The notes under the pieces were generated by a model, which searched no databases, had not been told where the DNA came from, and worked only from the letters and a program-made list of their open reading frames with translations. A DNA stretch of 64,000 nucleotides from Verrucomicrobiia bacterium (GTDB lineage Bacteria > Verrucomicrobiota > Verrucomicrobiia > Limisphaerales > DASXHY01). A program made the translations under genes and the position numbers. Positions 52,096-60,869 of the stretch are shown one piece after another (positions within the stretch are counted from its first letter, which is position 1; the number at the start of each line of letters is the position of its first letter). The DNA is taken from NCBI GenBank assembly GCA_035629175.1, contig DASPIL010000031.1, forward strand, positions 32,243 to 96,242, given 5' to 3'.

Positions 52096-52423
52096 GTGCT
52101 CCTGATGACCCCCGGATTAGAGGGTTTTCGAGGGAGGAATGCAAGTCGGAAGGCATTGAAGAGAGGGACTTTAACCACGGATGGACATGGATCTGAAAAA
52201 AATGCTGAAACGCTAAAAAGCTGAAATACTAAAACAACCAACCACGAATCACTCGAATCACACGAAACAAAGCATGTAATCGTGAACCTTCCGCGCATGC
52301 GCGGGGTAAATACGGTGCACGCTGCGATTCTCCGCGGATTAGCGGGGAACAGACTCTTCGTGCAAGCTTCAGGTCTACGCGATGCGGACAGCGCAGGGCA
52401 ATGTCTCTACCTTCGACTGCGGA
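52096..52423. repeat. Intergenic region with several repeat fragments
   Basis: Contains CCACGGATGGACATGGATCT (52175-52194), a GCTGAAA run (52200-52235), ACCACGAATCACTCGAATCA with CACGAAAC after it (52240-52268), and a perfect 14-bp palindrome CCGCGCATGCGCGG (52291-52304). No gene seen. Confidence 0.75.
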
Positions 52424-53077
52424 TTATGCGGCGTCGGGGGGCTTGATGGGCTGGAATTGCCGGGTTTCGGGGTCGTAGGCGAAGAGTTCCGCGGTGGCTA
52501 TCTTGAAGAACCAGCCGTGAAGCCGAAGGGAGCCGTCGGCTAATCGCTCTTGAACACACGGATACGAATGCAAGTTTTCAAGAGCGAAGAGAACGTTTTC
52601 CTCGGCAGCAGCCGTGCTGCGATGATCGGCAGCCGTCAGGTTCGAGTAATTCTTTTCGAGCGTCTCGCGCACGGGAGCGGCGAGTTCGAGCCAGCGGCTG
52701 AGATGCGGCATGTTCTGCAGGCTCGCTGCCGGATTCAACAGGGTTTCCATGGCACCGCATTTCGAATGGCCGCATACGACGATGTCGTTGACCCTCAAGA
52801 CATCCACCGCGAACTCAATCGCCGCCGCAGTGGAATTCGTCGTGCCCACGACACTCGAAGGCGGCACAATGTTCCCAATGTTCTTCACGACGAAGAGTTC
52901 GCCCGGCTGGCTCTGCGTCACGAGTTCTGCCAAAACGCGTGAGTCGGCACAGGTGATGAACAGCGTGTGCGGGCTCTGGCCCGTTCGCGAAAGCTTCTTG
53001 AAGAGAGCGCTGTAGCGTCCGAATTCCTCTTTTCGAAACTTGTGAACGCCTTCGATTAGCCGTTGCATTTCACTCAA
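52424..53077 (-). CDS. Beta-class carbonic anhydrase
   Basis: 217 residues. Zinc ligands in the standard order: Cys43 and Asp45 in ITCADSR, His104 and Cys107 in VVCGHSKCGAM. It interconverts CO2 and bicarbonate in the cytoplasm. The length and the GTTNSTAAAIEFAVDVL segment are typical of the bacterial Can/CynT group. The stop of the purE gene upstream is four bases away, so the two are probably one operon, which may link bicarbonate supply to purine synthesis. Confidence 0.95.
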   Translation of the reverse strand: MSEMQRLIEGVHKFRKEEFGRYSALFKKLSRTGQSPHTLFITCADSRVLAELVTQSQPGELFVVKNIGNIVPPSSVVGTTNSTAAAIEFAVDVLRVNDIVVCGHSKCGAMETLLNPAASLQNMPHLSRWLELAAPVRETLEKNYSNLTAADHRSTAAAEENVLFALENLHSYPCVQERLADGSLRLHGWFFKIATAELFAYDPETRQFQPIKPPDAA

Positions 53078-53081
53078 AACG

Positions 53082-53591
53082 TCAGTTCTTCAGGGATTTG
53101 GCCAGCGTCTCGTTTTTGGCGCGGGATTCCATTGCAAGTTTCTCTTTGAAAGACACATACGCTTTCTGCAGGCGTTCGTCGCCGGTCGCCAGGATCTGCA
53201 TCGCAAGCAGGCCGGCATTTTTGGCGCCATTGACGGCAACCGTCGCGACGGGAACGCCGGGAGGCATTTGGACAATTGAAAGCAAAGCGTCCATGCCTTC
53301 CAGCGCCTTTCCTTGGATGGGAACGCCGATGACGGGCAGGGGAGTGAAAGCCGCCGTGACGCCAGGCAAGTGCGCGGCGCCGCCCGCCCCAGCGATGAAT
53401 ACGCGAATGCCGCGATCGAAAGCGCCGCGGACGAATTCCTCGAGATCGTGCGGGGTTCGATGAGCTGAAATCACGCGCGCGTCGAAGCCGACCTGAAAAT
53501 CAGCGCAGACGTCGGCCGCGGCTTTCATCACGGGCCAATCCGAATCGCTGCCCATTAAAATTCCAACCCTGAGAGGTGCTGATGAGTTCAT
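53082..53591 (-). CDS. purE: N5-carboxyaminoimidazole ribonucleotide mutase
   Basis: 169 residues from ATG 53591 ([22 protein letters not shown]); the frame continues upstream through repeat DNA and is not coding there. [25 protein letters not shown] and [10 protein letters not shown] are the PurE active-site segments (catalytic His in SAHRTP). Class I PurE converts N5-CAIR to CAIR in purine synthesis; PurK is not in the window. The C-terminal 20 residues are lysine-rich. Confidence 0.95.
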   Translation of the reverse strand: MNSSAPLRVGILMGSDSDWPVMKAAADVCADFQVGFDARVISAHRTPHDLEEFVRGAFDRGIRVFIAGAGGAAHLPGVTAAFTPLPVIGVPIQGKALEGMDALLSIVQMPPGVPVATVAVNGAKNAGLLAMQILATGDERLQKAYVSFKEKLAMESRAKNETLAKSLKN

Positions 53592-54272
53592 GGGCGCGGA
53601 GTTTAGGCTGGGACGTGCCAAAGGGCAAAGCGCAAAGCGCCGGGTAACAGGAACAACGAACGAATCGGCGGCAAAGAAGGGGAGGCAACCACGGATGGAC
53701 ACGGATCCAGCAGAAGATGCATGACCACGAAACACACGAACCACACGAAAATGTGGACGGAAAGGCTGCAGTTCCTGTTTGGAACCCAATAGTCGACCAC
53801 TCCGTATCGCGCGAGGCGGACGCGAATCGGTCTTGGAGCGGGCACACTCCGAAGCGGAAAGGTTGACCGGAGGAAACGGAGATAGCAGAGGAATGCCTGA
53901 CAAGCTGTAAACCGGTTGAGACACGGATTCGCACGGATTAGCACGGATGGGCGTGATCAAGTGTGTGTGATCACTGCGATCTGTAAACCCCTGGACCCTC
54001 TCGCCCTGTGAGGCACGAGCGGGGAGAGAGTTGGAGAGAGGGGATTGAAATCGTCCTAAATCTGAACCTCTGCTTCCTCTGCGAGCTCCTGTTAAAAATT
54101 TTGATAGCAGAGATGATGAACGACCCTGCTATGCCTCTGCTCCCCGGGCTGCGCTCGGAAGAGACGGAGTTTAAGAACTACGAGTTTGATCACTACTTTT
54201 GATCCAGCCGATATGGATCAAAAATCGACTTCCGCATTGACCGATTGATTGGGCGGTCTAGAGTTTTCGGCC
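53592..54272. repeat. Intergenic region dense with dispersed repeats
   Basis: Holds ACCACGGATGGACACGGATC (53690-53709), ATGACCACGAAACACACGAA continuing CCACACGAAA (53721-53750), GACACGGATTCGCACGGATT (53928-53947), and a REP-like GTGAGGCACGAGCGGGGAGA block (about 54008-54040) followed by CCTCTGCTTCCTCTGCGAGC. No gene is seen; the many open frames are repeat translations. Confidence 0.75.
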
Positions 54273-55454
54273 ATGATGATGAGGCGCCTCTCCTGCCACG
54301 CGGCTTTGCTTTGGCTTTCGCTCTTTGCAGTCTGCTTTTCACTTCCATCCGTTCGCGCAGCCACGTCGCCAGATGATCAATATGTCCGCCTCTACTCGCT
54401 TTTCTCCGAGGCTGAGAAACTGAGCGCCGACGGCAAACGCGAGGAAGCCCTCAAGAAGTATCAAGCGGCACAGATCGAATTGATGCAGTTCAAGCGCGCT
54501 CATCCGACATGGAATAGCCGCATGGTGACGACACGCCTCGCAGACCTCGCCGACAAGATCAATAAACTGTCGCAGGTTCCTGAACCTGCGACGCCGCAAA
54601 GTGCCGCATCGGCAGCCCGGTCTGCCGCAGGTCCGGTCAAGCTTCTCGCGCCAGGCGCCGAACCGCGCCAGGTCCTTCGACTGCAACCCAAGCCGGGCGA
54701 TGTGCAGAAGGTTGGGATGACCATGACTTTCGATATTTCCATGGAAATGGGCGCCGCACCCGCTCAATCAATCAAGACGCCGCCCATGGATATGACGGTG
54801 GAGGTCACGGTCAAGAGCGTGGCCGAGAACGGTGATATCGAATTCGAAAGCGTGATCAGCGAAGTCAGCATGCGCGACGATCCGTCCGTACCCAGCCAGG
54901 TCACGGATGCCATGAAAGGGTCCGTGGAAGGGGTGCGTGGGATTTCGACGTCGGGCACGCTGAGCAGCCGCGCGATCAGCAAACACCTGGAGGTCAAGAC
55001 AAGCGGCAATGTGAACCCGCAAGTGCAACAGACGGTTGACCAAATCAAGGAAGTCCTGGCGAATCTGACGTTGCCGTTGCCTGAGGAGCCTGTGGGGATC
55101 GGGGCGCGATGGGAGGTTCGGTCGCCACTGAAGTCGCAGGGAATAACCATCAACCAGGTCACCACGCAGGAACTCACGGCGATGGAAGGCAGCAGGGTGA
55201 CGCTGAGCACCAGAGTTTCCCAGACTGCAGGCCGCCAAAAAATAACGAACCCAGGGATGCCGTCGATGCAGATGGACCTGGAAAAGTTGACTGGGGCGGG
55301 AAGCGGAACCGGCGTGATGGATCTTGTGCGGCTGCTTCCGCTGTCGGGCAATAGCAAGTCGCACCTGGAGATGAATATGTCGATGAATGCTGGCGGTCAG
55401 CGGCAGACGATGAAGATGAAGATGGATATCGCGCTGGAGTTGCAGGGGAAATAG
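54273..55454 (+). CDS. Secreted protein, DUF6263-like
   Basis: 393 residues from ATG 54273 (MMMRRLSCHAALLWLSLFAV), which starts a signal peptide; an upstream ATG adds eight unlikely residues. After a short helical region (about 45-110), the part from PRQVLRLQPKPGDVQKVGMTM onward, with repeated M-T-M-x-x-D/E beta segments, resembles the DUF6263 family of secreted proteins of unknown function. Its end (MKMKMDIALELQGK) is beta-like. It stands alone on the plus strand between two repeat-rich gaps. Confidence 0.75.
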   Translation: MMMRRLSCHAALLWLSLFAVCFSLPSVRAATSPDDQYVRLYSLFSEAEKLSADGKREEALKKYQAAQIELMQFKRAHPTWNSRMVTTRLADLADKINKLSQVPEPATPQSAASAARSAAGPVKLLAPGAEPRQVLRLQPKPGDVQKVGMTMTFDISMEMGAAPAQSIKTPPMDMTVEVTVKSVAENGDIEFESVISEVSMRDDPSVPSQVTDAMKGSVEGVRGISTSGTLSSRAISKHLEVKTSGNVNPQVQQTVDQIKEVLANLTLPLPEEPVGIGARWEVRSPLKSQGITINQVTTQELTAMEGSRVTLSTRVSQTAGRQKITNPGMPSMQMDLEKLTGAGSGTGVMDLVRLLPLSGNSKSHLEMNMSMNAGGQRQTMKMKMDIALELQGK

Positions 55455-55488
55455 GAGCGCGGCGGGCGCGTCTGAGATGTGAACCGGG

Positions 55489-55880
55489 CTGCCCCTCTCT
55501 CCAACTCTCTCCCCGCTCGTGCCTCACGGGGCGAGAGGGTGAGGGAGTTGCGGAGCAAATAGGGAGGACGATGGGCGCGGGTGTGACGGGTTAACCGCCG
55601 AAGATTTCCGAAGCTCCGTTACCTCTGTGTGCTCCTGTGAAATTCCAACGGGCTGCCCCTCTCTCCGGCTCTCTCCCCACTCGTGCCTCACGGGGCGAGA
55701 GGGTCAGGGAGTTGCGGAGCAAATAGGGAGGGCGGTGGGCGCGGGTGTGACGGGGTTGATCGCCGAAGATTTCCGGACCTCCGTTACCTCTGTGTGCTCC
55801 TGTGAAATTCCAACGAGCTGCCCCTCTCTCCGGCTCTCTCCCCGCTCGTGCCTCACGGGGCGAGAGGGTGAGGCGGTGAG
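55489..55880 (+). repeat. 163-165-bp tandem repeat, 2.4 copies, with a REP-like palindrome
   Basis: Units begin at GCTGCCCC at 55489, 55652 and 55817 (periods 163 and 165). Each holds CTCTCTCC-x-CTCTCTCCCCRCTCG, the palindrome-like TGCCTCACGGGGCGAGAGGG, then GTTGCGGAGCAAATAGGGAGG and a GCCGAAGATTTCCG segment ending TGCTCCTGTGAAATTCC. The third copy stops after the palindrome. Confidence 0.9.
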
Positions 55881-55984
55881 GCGGAGTATTACTTTTCTTT
55901 TGAATTCAATCCCGAACCCCGACAACATGCGCGCTCGCTCAGGATGCCGAATTCCGTTACCTGAATTCCGCAGTCCGCACGAAC

Positions 55985-57796
55985 ATGAAACGCACGCATC
56001 ATTGCAACGAATTACGGCCGTCCCACATCGGGCAAACAGTCACTTTATCAGGTTGGGTTCACTCCCGCCGCGATCTCGGCGGCTTGATCTTTATTGATAT
56101 CCGCGATCGGGAAGGCCGCACGCAAACCGTTTTTGACCCGTCGAATGTCGCGGCGGATCTCTTCACCAATGCGGCGGCGTTGCGCAGCGAATGTGTGGTC
56201 AGTATCACCGGCAAGGTGCGCCAGCGGCCCGAGGGCACCAACAATTCCAAGATCCCGACCGGCGATGTCGAGGTGGTCGCCGAGCAGCTCGAAGTGTTGA
56301 ACATGGCTGAGGTCCTGCCGTTTCCTGTCGACGATCCCGAAGTCTCGAGCAAGGTGAACGAGGAACTGCGGCTTCAGCATCGTTACCTGGATCTGCGCCG
56401 TCCCGAGATGTCGCGCAACCTGTGCCTGCGTTCCAAGGTCGCCATCACCACGCGCCAATACATGGACGAGCAGGGGTTCCTTGAAGTGGAAACACCGATC
56501 CTGTTCAAGTCGACTCCCGAAGGCGCGCGCGAATTCCTGGTGCCGAATCGGCGCGAGCCCGGAACCTTTTACGCGCTGCCGCAATCACCACAGCAGTTCA
56601 AGCAGATGCTCATGGTGGCAGGGATGGAACGATACTTCCAGATTGCGCGCTGTTTCCGCGATGAAGATCAGCGCGCCGATCGCCAGTTGGAATTCACGCA
56701 ACTCGATCTTGAGATGAGCTTCATCGAGCGCGAAGACATTTACGCGCTGATTGAAGGCTACTTGAAACGGGTCTGGAAAACCGCGTTGAACGTGGATATT
56801 CCCACGCCATTCAAGCGAATCAGCTTCCAGGAAGCCATGGACCGTTACGGCATCGACAAGCCCGACACTCGATTCGGCATGGAATTGGTCGACTTCACCG
56901 AAGCCTTCCGCGCGAGCAGCTTCAAGGTATTCAGCGGCGCGATCGCTAATGGCGGCGTCGTAAAGGCGTTGAACGCGAAAGGAATGGCGGGAGCGACGCA
57001 GGGTCAAATCGAGACGATGACCGAATATGCCAAAAGCTTCGGCGCCAAGGGCCTCGCCTACATCAAGGTGGAGAACGGCGAATGGAAATCGCCTATCGTG
57101 AAGTTCTTCAACGACGCTGAAAAGCAGGCGCTGATCACAAAGCTGGCGATTGAGGAAGGCGACCTGATTCTTTTTGCGGCAGACCAATGGCTGAATGCCT
57201 GCGAGATCCTGGGCAAGATCCGCCTCTATTGCGCAGAGGTTTTGAAAGGGCAGGGAAAGCTCACGATCGATTCGAATCGTTTTGAATTCCTTTGGGTCAT
57301 CGAGTTTCCGCTGTTGGGTTTCGATCGGGAACAGAATCGTTGGTACTCGAGCCATCATCCCTTCACTGCACCTGTGGCGGATGACATCCCGCTGCTGAAG
57401 ACTGATCCCAAGAAGGTGCGCGGACAGCATTACGACATCGTGGTGAATGGCGTCGAATTGGGCGGCGGCTCGATTCGGATCCATCAGCCTGACGTGCAGA
57501 ACACCATTTTCCGGGAGCTCCTGCAGATTCCTGAGGATGTCGTTAAGGCCCGCTTTGGCTACATGCTGGAAGCGTTCAAGTATGGCGCACCGCCGCATGG
57601 CGGCATTGCGCTGGGCTTCGATCGGCTCTGCGCGATTCTGTGCAATACGCCGAGCATTCGCGACGTGATTGCGTTCCCAAAGACGGCAAAAGGCACTGAC
57701 CTGATGACCGACTCGCCGAGCACGGTCGAGCCGAAACAGCTTCGGGAATTGCACATTGATCTGAAGGTGAAGAAGCCTGAAACGCCTGCGGCGTAG
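55985..57796 (+). CDS. aspS: Aspartyl-tRNA synthetase
   Basis: 603 residues, full-length for the bacterial type. N-terminal anticodon-binding OB-fold (to about 110), class II core with QSPQQFKQMLMVAG, motif 2 FRDEDQRADRQLEFTQLDLEMSF, a ~130-residue GAD insertion (bacterial type), and motif 3 GIALGFDRL near the end. It charges tRNA-Asp (or also tRNA-Asn if an amidotransferase is present elsewhere). The ATG at 55985 follows CACGAAC; no clear ribosome site is visible. It stands alone after the repeat block. Confidence 0.97.
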   Translation: MKRTHHCNELRPSHIGQTVTLSGWVHSRRDLGGLIFIDIRDREGRTQTVFDPSNVAADLFTNAAALRSECVVSITGKVRQRPEGTNNSKIPTGDVEVVAEQLEVLNMAEVLPFPVDDPEVSSKVNEELRLQHRYLDLRRPEMSRNLCLRSKVAITTRQYMDEQGFLEVETPILFKSTPEGAREFLVPNRREPGTFYALPQSPQQFKQMLMVAGMERYFQIARCFRDEDQRADRQLEFTQLDLEMSFIEREDIYALIEGYLKRVWKTALNVDIPTPFKRISFQEAMDRYGIDKPDTRFGMELVDFTEAFRASSFKVFSGAIANGGVVKALNAKGMAGATQGQIETMTEYAKSFGAKGLAYIKVENGEWKSPIVKFFNDAEKQALITKLAIEEGDLILFAADQWLNACEILGKIRLYCAEVLKGQGKLTIDSNRFEFLWVIEFPLLGFDREQNRWYSSHHPFTAPVADDIPLLKTDPKKVRGQHYDIVVNGVELGGGSIRIHQPDVQNTIFRELLQIPEDVVKARFGYMLEAFKYGAPPHGGIALGFDRLCAILCNTPSIRDVIAFPKTAKGTDLMTDSPSTVEPKQLRELHIDLKVKKPETPAA

Positions 57797-57946
57797 CCGA
57801 GGAGCGCGGCGTTCACGCCGCTTGGGCTGTGGAAGGCGGGAGTGCGTGGGCAAAATGCCAACGCGTTCGCAGGTTTGGCGTTGAAGCAGACTGAAGCGTG
57901 CAGTCTGGGAGCGCGGCGTTTACGCCGTTTGTCGTTTGGATTTTGA
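57797..57946. repeat. Gap with two GCGGCGTT(C/T)ACGCCG palindromes
   Basis: GGAGCGCGGCGTTCACGCCG (57801-57820) and GGAGCGCGGCGTTTACGCCG (57909-57928) are near-identical palindromic elements 108 bases apart, with AGCAGACTGAAGCGTGCAGTC between. Neither has a T run, so they are not simple terminators. No gene here. Confidence 0.7.
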
Positions 57947-59674
57947 ATGTTCATCGTTGATACACTGATCCTCATAACGGGCCTGTTGCTGCTGTTCGGA
58001 ATTGTTTCCAGCAAGCTTTCCACCAGGCTTGGAATGCCCGTTCTTGTGCTGTTCCTGCTTGTTGGCGTGCTCGCCGGCTCCGAAGGCATTGGTGGTATTG
58101 AGTTCGAAGACTACAAGCTCGCACATGCCATCGGAACGGTCGCGTTGGCGATGATCCTCTTCGACGGTGGACTGGGAACTTCGGCCGCTGCCATTCGGAT
58201 CGCGTGGAAGCCATCCATCCTCCTCGCCACAGTCGGCGTCATATTGACCGCGGTGATCACGGGCGTGGCCGCGACCTGGATCCTGGGAGTCAGCCTTCTC
58301 GAAGGCATGCTGCTGGGCAGTATTGTTGGTTCGACTGACGCATCCGCGGTGTTTTCCATTCTACGATGGGGCGGAGTCGGTTTGCCGAAGAAGATCGCTT
58401 CCGTGCTCGAAGTTGAAAGCGCATCCAACGATCCAATGGCCATTTTCCTGACCGTTGGGTGCATTGAACTGCTGTTGGGGAACGTGGAAATGGGTCCTGG
58501 ATTGCTCAAGCTGTTCGCGTTACAAATGACAATCGGCGCAATCCTTGGCATCGCGGGTGGCTATGCGGCTGTCTGGACCGTGAACCGGATTGAGCTCGGT
58601 GCGGCAGGAATGTATCCCGTCCTCGTGAGCGCCTTCGGCCTGCTGACTTACGGTGCGGCGGTGCAACTGGGCGGCAGCGGGTTCCTTGCGGTCTACCTGG
58701 CAGGCGTCATCATTGGCAATAAAAAGCTGATGTTCCAACAGGGCATTCGACGATTCCACGATGCCATTGCCTGGCTCGCGCAGATCATCATGTTCGTTAC
58801 GCTCGGCTTGCTCTGTTTCCCGAGTCGTTTGCTCGAGGTGAGCGGCAAGGCGGTGTTGATCAGCCTGGTTCTTATTTTCGTTGCGAGGCCTGTCTCCGTG
58901 GTGCTTTCGGTCCTGCCGTTTCGATTCAAGTGGAACGAGCTGACGTTTATGTCGTGGGTTGGATTGAAAGGCGCCGTTCCGATTACACTGGCGACGTTCC
59001 CGTTGATGTTCGCCACCGGCGAGAGATCACTCCAGGCGCAATTGATCTTCGACGTGGTGTTTTTCATTGTCGTCGTGTCGGCCGTCGTCCAGGGCACGAG
59101 CCTGGCCCCGGTTGCAAAATGGCTGGGATTGGAAACGCCGCGCGAACCTGAGCCTCCCGTGAACCTTGAGATCAGTTCGTTGCGCAACGTTGATGGCGAA
59201 GTTCTGGATTATGCCATCACCGACGATTCGCGCGCTGCGGGTCGGCAGGTCAAGGATCTCGCGTTGCCCGGCGGAGTGGTCATCGCGCTGATCGCGCGGG
59301 GCGAACAAATCATACCGCCCCAGGGGCTCACGCGCATCCATGCAGGCGATCACGTCATCCTCGTATTGCGCCCCGGCACGAAACCGCTCGTGGATCAGGT
59401 GTTTGGACGGAATCCCCCTGAACGAGCCTCAGTGCCGTCCACGGCAGAGTTCCCGTTCCGAGGCTCGACGAGGGTTGGGGAACTGGAGGAGTTTTATTCC
59501 ATCTCGATGGAAGAAGACAATGAAACGACGCTGGACCAACTGATGCGAAAGAAACTTGCGCCTGACGAACCCCAGTTGAATGCCATCGTTGAAATCAGCT
59601 CGCTTCGATTTCGGGTCCAACGACTGGCCCCTGATGGGAAGATTGAGTTGGTGGGGATGTCGATCCTGGAATAA
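57947..59674 (+). CDS. Cation/proton antiporter, CPA1 type with TrkA-C domain (CvrA/NhaP2-like)
   Basis: 575 residues. About twelve membrane segments; LFDGGLGTS and VGSTDASAVFSIL are the CPA1 cation-site segments, and MFVTLGLLCFPS plus WVGLKGAVPITLATFP complete the pattern. A cytoplasmic TrkA-C domain follows from about 405 (DYAITDDSRAAGRQVKDL). This combination is that of K+/H+ antiporters (CvrA/NhaP2). The ATG at 57947 begins MFIVDTLILITGLLLL. Potassium and proton exchange is the expected reaction; ion choice is not proven. Confidence 0.9.
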   Translation: MFIVDTLILITGLLLLFGIVSSKLSTRLGMPVLVLFLLVGVLAGSEGIGGIEFEDYKLAHAIGTVALAMILFDGGLGTSAAAIRIAWKPSILLATVGVILTAVITGVAATWILGVSLLEGMLLGSIVGSTDASAVFSILRWGGVGLPKKIASVLEVESASNDPMAIFLTVGCIELLLGNVEMGPGLLKLFALQMTIGAILGIAGGYAAVWTVNRIELGAAGMYPVLVSAFGLLTYGAAVQLGGSGFLAVYLAGVIIGNKKLMFQQGIRRFHDAIAWLAQIIMFVTLGLLCFPSRLLEVSGKAVLISLVLIFVARPVSVVLSVLPFRFKWNELTFMSWVGLKGAVPITLATFPLMFATGERSLQAQLIFDVVFFIVVVSAVVQGTSLAPVAKWLGLETPREPEPPVNLEISSLRNVDGEVLDYAITDDSRAAGRQVKDLALPGGVVIALIARGEQIIPPQGLTRIHAGDHVILVLRPGTKPLVDQVFGRNPPERASVPSTAEFPFRGSTRVGELEEFYSISMEEDNETTLDQLMRKKLAPDEPQLNAIVEISSLRFRVQRLAPDGKIELVGMSILE

Positions 59675-59937
59675 ACGCGGAGTGCGCCGGTGAGGAGAAC
59701 GGCTTAGGCGAATGACGCTAATGTTCGCGAATTGAAGAGAGCAACTTCAACCACGAATCACACGAACCACACGAAAAGAGGGCAGCGGAAAATAAATCTA
59801 ACCGCGGACGAACACGGATTCAGAGACAGCTTCCTCTGCCTTTTCTCTGCTACCTCTGCGTGCTCCTGTTAAAGGTCTTATCTTCGCACTCTTCCCCGTC
59901 ACGGGCACACTCGGACAACGTTTCAAATTGATTTGCC
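59675..59937. repeat. Intergenic region with CACGAA and CTCCTGTTAAA repeat fragments
   Basis: AACCACGAATCACACGAACC with ACACGAAAAG after it (59749-59780), AACCGCGGACGAACACGGAT (59798-59817) and CTACCTCTGCGTGCTCCTGT (59850-59869). No gene seen. Confidence 0.75.
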
Positions 59938-60627
59938 TTACGCCGCCTTGGCTTTGGCCTGGGCACCGGATCGCACAACCTTGATAGGTTCCGGCGTTTT
60001 GTAATGTCGCTTGAGTCCAACCTCGGTCAGCAACTTGGCAGGAACCCGCGAGATGAATTCTGGAAAGCTGCGTTCAACGCGATCGCGAAGGAGCTTCTGT
60101 CCGGATTTAGAAGCCCAGAATTCCTCTTCGATTTTCGACAGGGCGATCCCGGCTTCCTCAGGCGAAAGCGTCTCGTGTTTGGCCAGGATCCAAACGAGTT
60201 CCTTGTCGCCGGGCATGGCCACGGGGAATGGCGCAAACTTGGGTTTGAATTCCTCTTCCTCGGCCTGGTCCGCAGTGGCGTTGGGATTGACGCGCACTTC
60301 GCCTGTGAACTGGGCGCCATCGGTCAGGGCAAGTTCCACGGTCAGCGTCTTTTCTTTCTTGTTCGGACGCACGGTGACGTCGCCATCGCCGAAGGTTTGC
60401 GTCAGTTGCCGTTTCACTTCTTCAATGCTCTTCGGTTCGAGATCCGGAATTTCCAAGTGCTGGCAGAACTTCTCGAATGCGGTGACGCGGGCTGTGGCTT
60501 TGAGTTCGTTTTCGACGGCGCCGTAGATTTTGTCGGCGAGTTTCGGGTCGTGCGTGGCCTTCGGCAGGACGCGTTTCAGGAGTTCGAGCAACTGGGCTTC
60601 GTTAGCTTTTTTAGGTTCTTTTTTCAT
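59938..60627 (-). CDS. Charged protein of unknown function
   Basis: 229 residues from ATG 60627 (MKKEPKKANEAQLLELLKRV); the 5' extension to 60747 is not protein-like. Lys/Glu-rich and soluble, without signal or membrane segment. A central ELALTDGAQFTGEVRVNPNATADQAEEEE has an acidic run, and FAPFPVAMPGDKELVWILAKHETLSPEEAGIALSKIEEEFWASKSG reads as a helical module. It ends with a basic Ala-rich tail (AKAKAA). I recognise no family. Flanked by a repeat gap downstream and a 242-base gap upstream. Confidence 0.7.
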   Translation of the reverse strand: MKKEPKKANEAQLLELLKRVLPKATHDPKLADKIYGAVENELKATARVTAFEKFCQHLEIPDLEPKSIEEVKRQLTQTFGDGDVTVRPNKKEKTLTVELALTDGAQFTGEVRVNPNATADQAEEEEFKPKFAPFPVAMPGDKELVWILAKHETLSPEEAGIALSKIEEEFWASKSGQKLLRDRVERSFPEFISRVPAKLLTEVGLKRHYKTPEPIKVVRSGAQAKAKAA

Positions 60628-60869
60628 GCGGCGAAAATGGAACTCCGTTTTATCACGGAAGCAGCAAAGGGCAAGAACTTGAACGGGAACGAAGTGGAAA
60701 AAAATTTTGCCCGCCGGCGAACGTCGCGTCGCGATGTTTGTAATCACGTAAGGGCCGCCATCTGCGAGCGAACTGAGCGGGAAAGGGCACTACGCCGCGA
60801 GTCGGGAGGATCCGCGCTGATTCATTTGAAGCGCAGCGCGGTAGTTGGGACCACCAAAACGGGAGGGGC
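60628..60869. other. Short gap without a recognised feature
   Basis: 242 bases holding neither repeat runs nor a supported gene; probably the promoter region of the gene at 59938 and the 3' end of the PEP-CTERM transcript. Confidence 0.4.

Noticed and set aside
53592..53960. N-terminal extension of PurE to 53960
   Set aside because: The extra residues translate repeat DNA (for example [11 protein letters not shown]); the PurE fold begins at ATG 53591.
57801..57928. Terminators after aspS
   Set aside because: The two GCGGCGTT palindromes lack T runs and are nearly identical to each other, so they read as dispersed palindromic repeats rather than terminators.
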